Origin: an uncultured Bacteroidales bacterium
GTDB taxonomy: Bacteria; Bacteroidota; Bacteroidia; Bacteroidales; F082
NCBI GenBank assembly: GCA_937926515.1
Contig: CALAZZ010000282.1
Coordinates: 1 to 15,690 of the forward strand
Length of the DNA: 15,690 bases
Direction of reading: 5' to 3'
Within the stretch, counting starts at the first letter, position 1. Each line of letters starts with the position of its first letter. Position numbers and translations under genes: made by a program. The notes beneath the pieces were generated by a model. It made no database searches and was not told where the DNA came from. It was given only the letters and a program-made list of their open reading frames with translations. This document shows, one piece after another, positions 8,412 through 15,279 of this stretch.

Positions 8412-10103
8412 TTAGTCTATTAATGAAATATTTATGCTTTCAAGAAAACCAATCAAATTGTCACTGCTATTCAGTCCAAGTTTTTTTCTAAGCCTGGAGC
8501 GTGCTACTTTAATGCTGTCGGGTGATTGTGTGGTAATGGCAGCAATGTCCTTTGTGGTCATATTAAGTCGAAGGAAAGCAGCCAGCTTTTTCTCGCCTGG
8601 GGTCAGGTCAGGAAATTTTTCGTTTAGGGCCTTGTAAAATTCACTATGTACATCCACAAAACGGGTTTCAAACTCCTTCCAGAATTGCTCATCCTTGTCA
8701 TTTTGCATTTCATTTACCAGCCGGATGAGTTTTGAGCTTGATTCATGAGGCAGTTCTTTACTTAAATAATATAGTTCTTGTGCAATACGAGCAATAAATT
8801 CATTTTTTTGCACCATAGCCATTGCTCGCTCTGTCAAATGTCTGTTGCGTTGTTCAAGTTCCTCACTTACTTTTACTTTCTCACTACGGTGTTGTTCAGC
8901 CTCAAGTTGAAGATAAGCTTGTCTGATCTTGCCTATCTTCACCAGCCGTCTTGAGTTAACAATAATCAAAGATGCTCCTAAAACCATTAAAAACAGGACG
9001 ATAGACAATAGTACAAAAAGAATTTTCTGACTGCGTTGTTTTTGCCAGAGTGCCTGTTGTTCAATTTGAGAGATTCTAAGCTCTTTATCCAGCTCATACT
9101 GTAGAGTCAATCGGGTGTATTCATCCATCTTGTCCACATGAAAAATGCTGTCATTTATTTCAGCAGCGTAATTCTTTAGCTTGTAAGCTTCGTCATAATT
9201 ATGCCGGTCAGCATAGAGGGAACTAAGATCATTTGCCGCTTTCATCACTGAACTCCAGTCAGCAGCCAGTTTACCATGCTCCATAGCATTCTGGTAATAT
9301 GTTATTGCCTGACCTGGGTTACGCAACTTAGCATAATGGTTTCCAAGGTTATTATATATTTTGGCCATGAGTTCGTGATCTTGCACTTCAATTGCCAATG
9401 CCAAGGCTTCCTGAAAATGTTCATGGGATAGGCTGTCGTTACCTACACGTTTGTGGTAAATTCCAAGATTATTAAGTAGGTACATAGTGATGATGCTGTC
9501 ATTCAATACCTTATTAATCTGATCCACTTCCATATAGGTCTTAAAGCTTGCATCAAGATCATCTCTGGCCATCGATATAGAACCGAGGTTGAAAAGGACA
9601 GATATTTGGTCAAATTCATCGAACAAGCCTGGTACTGATTTTTGCGATTCGCCCAGCAGTTCAAGATTTTGGCTGAAATATTGTTCAGCAAAGTCGTACA
9701 TGCCCAGTGCGAAATAACTGTTTGCCAGTTTGTCGTAGATAACAAAAAGATTGAGCCATTGGCGTTGTGTACGGTCATCCAATGCAACAGTTTCGAGTGA
9801 TGGTAATAATCGAATAAAGTAATCAATTGCAAGATAGTGGTTGCCCGTTTGGAAATAGATCTCAGCGAAAGCAGCATTTGTTCTGAAAATCAATGAATCA
9901 ATTTCTGATAGCTGAGCTGCTTCATAGGCAATTTTATTCAACTTGAGTGCTGAGTCAGGATTGGTTTCCATCAATTCGCGTGTTTGCCTGAGCAGTTGGC
10001 TTACTTCATCCGCAACAGGGACATGAGCATACAATGTACCTTGAAGTGCAAGTAACATACAAACGCAGCCAACACATTTGATTAATCTGTTGTTTAGTTG
10101 CAT
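8412..10103 (-). CDS. Trans-membrane TPR sensor with cytoplasmic LuxR/GerE-type HTH (upstream paralogue), 563 aa
   Basis: A cleavable signal peptide (1-26, ending TLYA-HV) is followed by a helical domain with recognisable tetratricopeptide repeats (about 30-340; for example NNLGIYHKRVGNDSLSHEHF and NNLGNHYAKLRNPGQAITYY). Then come a membrane helix (361-383), a coiled coil (385-430), a linker and an HTH (498-552). The last 55-residue HTH block differs from that of the following gene at only about ten positions, while the TPR halves are far apart. The C-terminal tails also differ: this protein ends ESINISLID. The family is common in Bacteroidota and is generally read as transcription regulators with extracytoplasmic TPR input. 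The gene is first in the pair and has its own promoter at 10133-10163, flanked by dyads, so autoregulation is plausible but inferred. Confidence 0.92.
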   Translation of the reverse strand: MQLNNRLIKCVGCVCMLLALQGTLYAHVPVADEVSQLLRQTRELMETNPDSALKLNKIAYEAAQLSEIDSLIFRTNAAFAEIYFQTGNHYLAIDYFIRLLPSLETVALDDRTQRQWLNLFVIYDKLANSYFALGMYDFAEQYFSQNLELLGESQKSVPGLFDEFDQISVLFNLGSISMARDDLDASFKTYMEVDQINKVLNDSIITMYLLNNLGIYHKRVGNDSLSHEHFQEALALAIEVQDHELMAKIYNNLGNHYAKLRNPGQAITYYQNAMEHGKLAADWSSVMKAANDLSSLYADRHNYDEAYKLKNYAAEINDSIFHVDKMDEYTRLTLQYELDKELRISQIEQQALWQKQRSQKILFVLLSIVLFLMVLGASLIIVNSRRLVKIGKIRQAYLQLEAEQHRSEKVKVSEELEQRNRHLTERAMAMVQKNEFIARIAQELYYLSKELPHESSSKLIRLVNEMQNDKDEQFWKEFETRFVDVHSEFYKALNEKFPDLTPGEKKLAAFLRLNMTTKDIAAITTQSPDSIKVARSRLRKKLGLNSSDNLIGFLESINISLID

Positions 10104-10132
10104 GGTTGGGTCAACTTATTATAGTAAGCATA

Positions 10133-10163
10133 CGAATATAGGCTAAAATTGTTACTAAAACAA
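10133..10163 (-). promoter_or_regulatory. Bacteroidota-type promoter for the TPR-HTH pair
   Basis: Minus-strand TTG (10163-10161), exactly 20 bases, then TATATTCG (10140-10133). This matches the phylum's TTG / TAnnTTTG consensus at all but one -7 position. Initiation near 10127 gives a leader of about 25 bases to the ATG at 10103. The same arrangement recurs at 12528-12558. Confidence 0.55.
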
Positions 10164-10168
10164 CAATT
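10147..10168. promoter_or_regulatory. Inverted repeat overlapping the -33 element (candidate operator)
   Basis: AATTGTT (10147-10153) and AACAATT (10162-10168) are perfect inverted arms with an 8-base spacer. The right arm contains the -33 TTG of the promoter. A dimeric regulator bound here would occlude the promoter. Such AT-rich dyads can arise by chance. Confidence 0.4.
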
Positions 10169-10173
10169 ATGGA

Positions 10174-10185
10174 CAGATGCATCTG
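10174..10185. promoter_or_regulatory. Perfect 12-bp palindrome upstream of the promoter
   Basis: CAGATGCATCTG is a perfect palindrome centred about 53 bases upstream of the inferred transcription start. Activators of LuxR/GerE type commonly bind at such a distance. It is a candidate site for one of the two HTH proteins encoded just downstream, by inference only. The rest of 10186-10262 shows only a GGAATTCC palindrome (10236-10243) and no terminator for the channel gene. Confidence 0.4.
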
Positions 10186-10262
10186 ATTTTTAGCGGCATG
10201 TATAATTAAGAAAATGAAGATCTATCTTTTTATGCGGAATTCCCGATGCTTGGAAACAAAGA

Positions 10263-11552
10263 TTATTTAAGTGATGTTGTCGCAAAAGCATGCAAGGCCT
10301 CGGTGAGCTTTCCGATGCTATGATTATTCGGTGCCTGGAAGATACGCAAATCAAACTGAGGCAATACAGAGATCACATGATCAAAAATATCACTTTGCAA
10401 ATCTTCGTATTCGGCCCATGCCTGCCTGTTGCTAAACACATATAGCTCTACAGGTAGTCCGGTTTCGGTTGGTTGGAGCTGTCTTACAAGCAGGGTTAAG
10501 CCCTGATGCACACGTGGATGGCTTCGCAAATAAGCTTTCATATAGGCCCTGAAAACACCCAGGTTGGTTTGTCTTCGTCCATTAACCAGGGTAGAGGTAT
10601 CAATTTTGTTGGCTTTATTATATTCTGCGATATCGCTTTCCTTGTCTTCGATATAGTTTGCGATCAACTGAAACTTTTTAAATCTTTCCAACATCTCAGG
10701 CGTACAAAAACGCACACTTTCCATGTCGATGCTGATATGCCTTTTAATGCGTCGACCACCGGATTCCTGCATCCCACGCCAGTTCTGGAAGGAGTCAGTT
10801 ACCAAGGCATAGGTTGGGATGGTACTGATTGTACGGTCCCAGTTTCGAACCTTTACCGTGGTGAGTGTGATCTCCATGACATCTCCATCAGCACCGTATT
10901 TTGGCATGGATATCCAATCGCCTATGCGGACCATGTCATTGAGCGAAAGCTGCAACCCTCCTACAAAGCCCAGTATGGGATCCTTGAAAATGAGCATGAG
11001 TACAGCGGATATGGTACCCAGGCCGATCAACATCGAGCCCAGTGATTGCCCGGCAAGGGTGGCAAATATCATAAGCCCGGCAGCAAAGAAAACGATGATT
11101 TTCAAAATCTGGACCAGTCCTTTCAGAGGTTTGTCCTTAGATATATTAAAGGTATTGTAGATATCATGGGCCGTTGAGATCAGGCTGTTAACAATCAGCG
11201 CCACCACAAATATGACGTAGATTTCGATGGTGTTTTGCACAAAATGGAAAGCAGTTGGAAAGGAGGGAAGTGTCGAAGGCGCAAAGAGATTGATAATATA
11301 AGATGGGACAAGATAGGATACTCTGGAAATCAGCTTGTTCTTGATCAGAAAATCATCATATTTATTCTCGGTGCGATGGACAAATGCAATAACCGTACGT
11401 TTTAAAATAAACCATGTGAGGTAAAATGCGATAACAGCGATAATAAACAAGCTGATAAAACTGATGCTTTCGGCAATGATCAGGACGGTACGTTCTGACA
11501 GCTGTAGCGGTTCAATTGTTTTAATGGTGATTTGTCGGATAAATTCAAACAT
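10263..11552 (-). CDS. ybdG: MscS-family mechanosensitive channel, YbdG/MscM type, 429 aa
   Basis: An inner-membrane tension-gated channel that releases small solutes on hypo-osmotic shock. Hydrophobic segments lie at about 25-50, 76-95, 105-127 and 146-167. The pore helix and its entry to the cytosolic beta domain span 170-205 (GSMLIGLGTISAVLMLIFKD, then PILGFVGGLQLSLND). The beta domain motif VRIGDWISMPKYGADGDV (208-225) and the following IPTYALVTDSFQNWRGMQES (245-264) are characteristic of the YbdG branch. So are the extended C-terminal domain and the length (E. coli YbdG is 415 residues). The gene appears to be on its own, with a 224-base gap before it and 159 bases after. I found no convincing promoter. 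The ATG at 11552 begins MFEFIRQITI and is the natural start. Confidence 0.93.
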   Translation of the reverse strand: MFEFIRQITIKTIEPLQLSERTVLIIAESISFISLFIIAVIAFYLTWFILKRTVIAFVHRTENKYDDFLIKNKLISRVSYLVPSYIINLFAPSTLPSFPTAFHFVQNTIEIYVIFVVALIVNSLISTAHDIYNTFNISKDKPLKGLVQILKIIVFFAAGLMIFATLAGQSLGSMLIGLGTISAVLMLIFKDPILGFVGGLQLSLNDMVRIGDWISMPKYGADGDVMEITLTTVKVRNWDRTISTIPTYALVTDSFQNWRGMQESGGRRIKRHISIDMESVRFCTPEMLERFKKFQLIANYIEDKESDIAEYNKANKIDTSTLVNGRRQTNLGVFRAYMKAYLRSHPRVHQGLTLLVRQLQPTETGLPVELYVFSNRQAWAEYEDLQSDIFDHVISVLPQFDLRIFQAPNNHSIGKLTEALHAFATTSLK

Positions 11553-11711
11553 GGCAGTCTGTTTATTTTGTTAATCTGGTCTGTTTATGGAAAACTTTGG
11601 CTTTCATATGAAAATCATTGTTCCTGAAAGTAAGTTACTGATATAAGAAAAACCTCGATTAGAATTATATAACTGAACTCAAATTACTTTCTGACAATAC
11701 ATTTAAATTTT

Positions 11712-11726
11712 TATGCTTAAAGCATA
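11712..11726. promoter_or_regulatory. Inverted repeat TATGCTTAAAGCATA
   Basis: Two 7-base arms around one central base, placed about 160 bases upstream of the channel gene and 50 bases after the stop of the 234-aa gene. No T-run follows on the minus strand, so it is a poor terminator. It resembles ATGCTTAAGCAT at 6408-6419. The rest of 11553-11776 shows nothing I can support. Confidence 0.3.
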
Positions 11727-11776
11727 TGAGGTCTGGTGCCTTGAATTGTTGTAGACCCTGTAATGATTGATTTATG

Positions 11777-12481
11777 TCAAAGGTATTTGATTGCTTCGAG
11801 GTACTTTTCATAAATAAAAAGGAGCTTGCCCTGACAGCTCTGCTCATCATATATTCTAACAAAATCAAGCACTCCGTATCTGTCGTACATATGTGTTAAA
11901 GCTGCATCATAATTGTTATCCTCTACATTATGCTTAATGCTCATTGAGATTTGTTCGAACACCTCCCAATCAAGCTTTAAGGGCATCTGTAAGTAATACA
12001 TTTCCTTCCAGTCAGCATCATTATAAATACCTTCTGAAACTGGTTTAAGCCTGAAATATTTAGTGATTTTGATCAGGCTGCTGTACTTGGATACTTTTTC
12101 CTCATGTCTGAATTCAATACCTTGGTGCTCAAAAGCTTTTACAAGCTCACCAACATGGCTATAATGCAGGTCTTTAATTCGTATAACCCATGCCGGCTCA
12201 TTAAATAGTGTAATACCCCCCGGTGCCCCGTCAAAGCGGTGTGGAAAGCTTGTCTTGATCTGCTTGATCGCACGGATAATGCTATCATCACCATAGCGAT
12301 GTTTTGTCACAAGAAATAAAGATTTTGGATCGGTACGGTCAGGAACTGTTGTACCGTGATATCCGGGAAAAGGAAAAAGAGATTCCAGGACCAATGCATT
12401 ACATTTGGTGTCATCTTCAACCGATGCCAGGTTTTCTTTTTTTGTGATCGCACCAATGGACTGGATAGTAGTTTGTTCCAT
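11777..12481 (-). CDS. Uncharacterised cytosolic protein, 234 aa
   Basis: I do not recognise this family. The protein has no signal peptide or membrane segment and reads as a mixed alpha/beta soluble protein. Notable segments are a glycine- and proline-rich turn (PFPGYHGTTVPDRTDPK, 37-53), a basic stretch starting TKHRYGDD (59-66), another loop (HRFDGAPGGITLFN, 81-94), and a C-terminal half with alternating amphipathic segments rich in Tyr and Lys. No catalytic signature is visible. It has a good promoter of its own (12528-12558) and an AAAGG about nine bases before the ATG at 12481, so it is very probably expressed. It is not closely linked to either neighbour. A lineage-specific conserved hypothetical is the safest label. 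Confidence 0.82.
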   Translation of the reverse strand: MEQTTIQSIGAITKKENLASVEDDTKCNALVLESLFPFPGYHGTTVPDRTDPKSLFLVTKHRYGDDSIIRAIKQIKTSFPHRFDGAPGGITLFNEPAWVIRIKDLHYSHVGELVKAFEHQGIEFRHEEKVSKYSSLIKITKYFRLKPVSEGIYNDADWKEMYYLQMPLKLDWEVFEQISMSIKHNVEDNNYDAALTHMYDRYGVLDFVRIYDEQSCQGKLLFIYEKYLEAIKYL

Positions 12482-12527
12482 ATTAAAACCTTTGTTAGTT
12501 GTTTGTCTATTTCTCTGTATTATGGAG

Positions 12528-12558
12528 CGAAGATAAAGAATAATTCAGCTGTTTTCAA
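12528..12558 (-). promoter_or_regulatory. Bacteroidota-type promoter for the 234-aa gene
   Basis: Minus-strand TTG (12558-12556), 20 bases, then TATCTTCG (12535-12528). It is nearly identical in form to the promoter at 10133-10163, sharing the spacing and the TATNTTCG -7. The leader to the ATG at 12481 would be about 40 bases. Confidence 0.55.
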
Positions 12559-12665
12559 AATCAATTTTATTTTAGTCAAGACTTTTTTAGCATTAGAAAT
12601 TGGCATACTGTCTTGATATCACTAATGTTAAATGCTGATAATTCCAATCTGATAATGGGTATCGT

Positions 12666-12696
12666 AAAGAAAAAGCCGTTTTAAGTTAGCAGGCTT
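12666..12696 (-). terminator. Rho-independent terminator of the DUF4199-GT2-SDR operon
   Basis: On the minus strand AAGCC (12696-12692) pairs with GGCTT (12677-12673) across a 14-base loop. The second arm runs into TTTTTCTTT (12674-12666). It begins nine bases after the SDR stop codon. The stem is short but the position and T-run are convincing. Confidence 0.6.
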
Positions 12697-12704
12697 ATTT
12701 TCAA

Positions 12705-13766
12705 TTACATTCGGTCTTTATTCTCATTAATTCGTTGTAGTTGCTTCCGGTAAACACGCTCCATCCCTTCGCGAAGTGAGATTTTTGGTTTCCAACCGAA
12801 TTTTTCGTTGACAAGCGTCATATTGGCATAGCGTGAGTGCACTCCTACCGGTTTATCGAGTAAAGGCTTAATAGTAGGGTTGTAACCTGCAATGTCAGCA
12901 AATACTTCAATAAGTTCCAGGAAAGAAGTCAGGCGACCTGATCCAATATTGTATGCCGAACCGTCATTGACATGGTCCATAAGCAAATGGATGAAATCGA
13001 TCACATCATCAATATGTACAAAGTCACGGCCCTGCTTGCCCGAACCCCATACTTCAAAAGGATCCTCGAGGCCTGCGGCACGTGCTGCTATAGCCGGCAC
13101 GGGATAAGAAAGTTCCTGGTCTTCGCCATAACCAGAAAATGGTCTGATACACACCACTGACACTCCATAATGTTTAGCTGCAATATGGGCCAGGAACTCC
13201 CCTGTGAGTTTACTCCAACCATAAGTCATATCTGGTGTGCCCAGATTTTTATTGAAATCGATATCACCTTCAGACAGTGCAACCGCTTCATCGGTGGTTT
13301 GAAGACTTATCGGATAGGCAGCGCTGGAACTTGGATAAAGCACCCTGGCGGGTTTATGCTGGGTGACCCAGTAAAAGAACTCAGCATCAATGGACAGGTC
13401 CAGTGCCACCACCATCGGATCACCCTCGATTTTCATGCGTCCACCAACGATAGCAGCAAAATGGTATACATCACTAAATTTTTCGAAATCCAGATGGTAT
13501 CGCTCCTGAAGATAACGCGGGTTCTCGCGCATATAGAATAAAAGGTTTCGAAAATCTCCTTTCCAGAAATAAAGCCTTTTCTGTTCACCGATTATTTCGA
13601 GATCATCTAACCAGACTGATTTATAACCACCAAGCCATTCGCTGGGATGACGTCCGATTGAAAGGTCGTCAACCATAAAAACGCTGTCGTTTGTTGTATC
13701 TAATATACGTTTTACCATGTTGCGGCCAACAAACCCGCAACCTCCAGATACCAGATGAAATTTCAT
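12705..13766 (-). CDS. NAD-dependent epimerase/dehydratase (extended SDR) acting on a sugar nucleotide, 353 aa
   Basis: Numbered from the ATG at 13766 (MKFHLVSGG). The Rossmann nucleotide motif is GGCGFVG (8-14), with an acidic pair after strand 2 (D33-D34) that favours NAD(H). Others are AAIVGG (104-109), SSSAAYP (146-152), the catalytic YGWSK (182-186) and RDFVHIDDV (247-255), all typical of extended SDRs such as UDP-glucose 4-epimerase and dTDP-glucose 4,6-dehydratase. Residues 45-95 are longer than usual between strands 2 and 4. The exact reaction is unclear. GDP-mannose 3,5-epimerase is less likely because its catalytic cysteine is alanine here (SSSAAYP). An in-frame ATG at 13817 would overlap the glycosyltransferase end and add 17 polar residues before the Rossmann strand, so I reject it. 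Last gene of the operon, 10 bases after the glycosyltransferase. Confidence 0.9.
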   Translation of the reverse strand: MKFHLVSGGCGFVGRNMVKRILDTTNDSVFMVDDLSIGRHPSEWLGGYKSVWLDDLEIIGEQKRLYFWKGDFRNLLFYMRENPRYLQERYHLDFEKFSDVYHFAAIVGGRMKIEGDPMVVALDLSIDAEFFYWVTQHKPARVLYPSSSAAYPISLQTTDEAVALSEGDIDFNKNLGTPDMTYGWSKLTGEFLAHIAAKHYGVSVVCIRPFSGYGEDQELSYPVPAIAARAAGLEDPFEVWGSGKQGRDFVHIDDVIDFIHLLMDHVNDGSAYNIGSGRLTSFLELIEVFADIAGYNPTIKPLLDKPVGVHSRYANMTLVNEKFGWKPKISLREGMERVYRKQLQRINENKDRM

Positions 13767-13776
13767 TGAATTATTA

Positions 13777-14724
13777 TTAAGTTTTGAAGTTAATTTTTGA
13801 TGCGATACCATATTCATCCTTATTGCCTTGATTATTTCGGGAGATGAGTTCAGCCAAAAAGCCGGTCATGAATAATTGTGTACCGATGATCATGGCTAAA
13901 ATCCCGAAATAAAACAATGGCCTTTCGGTCATTCTGTAACCTTCCATAAAGAATTTTGCATAGGCCAGATAGGCTGCAATAGCAAATCCCACAAAAAAAA
14001 TCAGTGTGCCTAAAGTGCCGAAAAGGTGCATCGGCCGTTTGCCGAATTTGGAAATGAATGTGATGGACAGCAAGTCGAGGTAGCCTTTGATGAACCGGCT
14101 GAGCCCATATTTTGTCCTGCCATATTTTCGCTCGTGATGTTCGACAATTTTTTCACCAATCTTCGAAAATCCACTCCAGCGTGCAATTACGGGTATATAA
14201 CGATGCATTTCGCCGTGTACCTCAATGCTCTTTATCACTTCATTTTTGTAGGCTTTTAGTCCACAATTGAAATCGTGTAGCTTAATACCACTGATCTTTC
14301 GGGTGGTAAAATTGAAGAATTTTGATGGGATGGTTTTCCCGATCGGGTCGTGCCTTTTCTTCTTCCAGCCTGACACCAGGTCAAAGCCCTCATCCATAAC
14401 CATCTTATAGAGTGCAGGAATTTCGTCGGGACTGTCTTGTAAGTCAGCATCCATGGTGATGACCACACTGCCATTGGCATGTCTAAATCCCTCATTCAGT
14501 GCTGCTGATTTGCCAAAATTTCGCCTGAAACGTAAAGCTTTAATCGAGCTGTTTGTTTTGGCCAGATCTGAAATGACTTGCCAGGAAGCATCAGTTGATC
14601 CATCATCAACAAAGATAATTTCATAGTTGTAATGCCCATCATCCAACACACGAACCAACCATTTGGTAAGCTCACTCAGCGATTCCTCCTCGTTTAGCAG
14701 GGGTATGACAACGGATATATCCAT
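13777..14724 (-). CDS. Family 2 glycosyltransferase, polyprenyl-phosphate (DPM1/ArnC/GtrB-like) type, 315 aa
   Basis: Transfers a sugar from a nucleotide donor, most likely onto undecaprenyl phosphate at the cytoplasmic face of the inner membrane. The GT-A fold is clear: DISVVIPLLNEEESL (2-16), FVDDGSTD (38-45), RNFGKSAALNEGF (68-80) and the metal-binding DADLQD (92-97). HDFNCGLKAY (150-159), HRYIPV (174-179) and RKYGRTKYG (199-207) match the DPM1/ArnC branch. Two C-terminal membrane helices (about 233-257 and 268-293) anchor it, as in GtrB/ArnC. Its stop is 10 bases before the SDR start and its ATG is 3 bases after the DUF4199 gene. That context suggests the SDR supplies or edits the sugar used, which is an inference. 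Confidence 0.93.
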   Translation of the reverse strand: MDISVVIPLLNEEESLSELTKWLVRVLDDGHYNYEIIFVDDGSTDASWQVISDLAKTNSSIKALRFRRNFGKSAALNEGFRHANGSVVITMDADLQDSPDEIPALYKMVMDEGFDLVSGWKKKRHDPIGKTIPSKFFNFTTRKISGIKLHDFNCGLKAYKNEVIKSIEVHGEMHRYIPVIARWSGFSKIGEKIVEHHERKYGRTKYGLSRFIKGYLDLLSITFISKFGKRPMHLFGTLGTLIFFVGFAIAAYLAYAKFFMEGYRMTERPLFYFGILAMIIGTQLFMTGFLAELISRNNQGNKDEYGIASKINFKT

Positions 14725-14727
14725 TAC

Positions 14728-15255
14728 TTATATTGTGGCTTGATTGGTTTTGTCTTTTTTAATAAAGGCAGCGATGATCGCTCCTAAAACAATAGATACT
14801 AAAGGAGATATCCATAGGCTTGATATAAGACTCTTTGTAGGATTAATTTGCCCTTCGATTCGATCCAGAATTTTATCAATATCAGCATCACCAAGTCCCA
14901 TACCTTCCAGTGAATAGATCATTTTATCTATCATCCTTGGCATATAATCCGGGTCAACCCATGTGTTGAGAACATAATTGAAAACAGCATTTAACCACAT
15001 TGCCGCCAATAAAGCGATGATGCAGCCCAGCCAAGCAGGCAAATAGCTTATTTTCTTACCCATTTCTATATCGCGCATCCTGTTTGTGCCAATCACTGCA
15101 GCTATGATCATTATGGCAAATGTGATGAGGCCGTTCACAATCGAAAAGGCCCAATGGAAGATGTTTACATCAAATGCATATAGTATGGCACTATATACAA
15201 TGAGGATAAGCCCGGCTACCAAGCCAGCCTTGAAAGGGAATTGAAATGTTTTCAT
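14728..15255 (-). CDS. DUF4199-like inner-membrane protein, 175 aa
   Basis: Four membrane helices are predicted at about 10-28, 36-57, 72-97 and 142-165. A soluble acidic loop of about 45 residues lies between helices 3 and 4 (starts VDPDYMPRMIDKM). Length, topology, the ATG start MKTFQFPFKAGLVAGLILIV and the context next to a GT2 gene fit the DUF4199 family, which is widespread in Bacteroidota and has no established function. It lies 24 bases after another member and 3 bases before the glycosyltransferase, so translational coupling is likely. A helper role in glycan-lipid transfer, such as a flippase partner, is only a guess from context. Confidence 0.85.
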   Translation of the reverse strand: MKTFQFPFKAGLVAGLILIVYSAILYAFDVNIFHWAFSIVNGLITFAIMIIAAVIGTNRMRDIEMGKKISYLPAWLGCIIALLAAMWLNAVFNYVLNTWVDPDYMPRMIDKMIYSLEGMGLGDADIDKILDRIEGQINPTKSLISSLWISPLVSIVLGAIIAAFIKKDKTNQATI

Positions 15256-15279
15256 AATTATTTGTTTTTAGTGAAGGTG

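Noticed and set aside
9503..9877. 124-codon minus-strand ORF
   Set aside because: An alternative frame inside the upstream TPR-HTH gene, with a composition unlike a real protein.
10236..10257. GGAATTCC-centred dyad after the channel gene as a terminator
   Set aside because: The arms beyond the 8-bp core do not pair well and no T-run follows on the minus strand.
10506..11045. 179-codon plus-strand ORF
   Set aside because: It lies wholly antisense to the clear YbdG-type channel gene, and its protein has no family features.
11665..11868. 67-codon minus-strand ORF overlapping the end of the 234-aa gene
   Set aside because: Nearly half of it is another frame of the 234-aa gene, and no start signal or family feature supports it.
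13767..13817. Extended start of the SDR gene at 13817
   Set aside because: It would overlap the glycosyltransferase and place 17 polar residues before the Rossmann beta-strand. The ATG at 13766 begins at the usual place.
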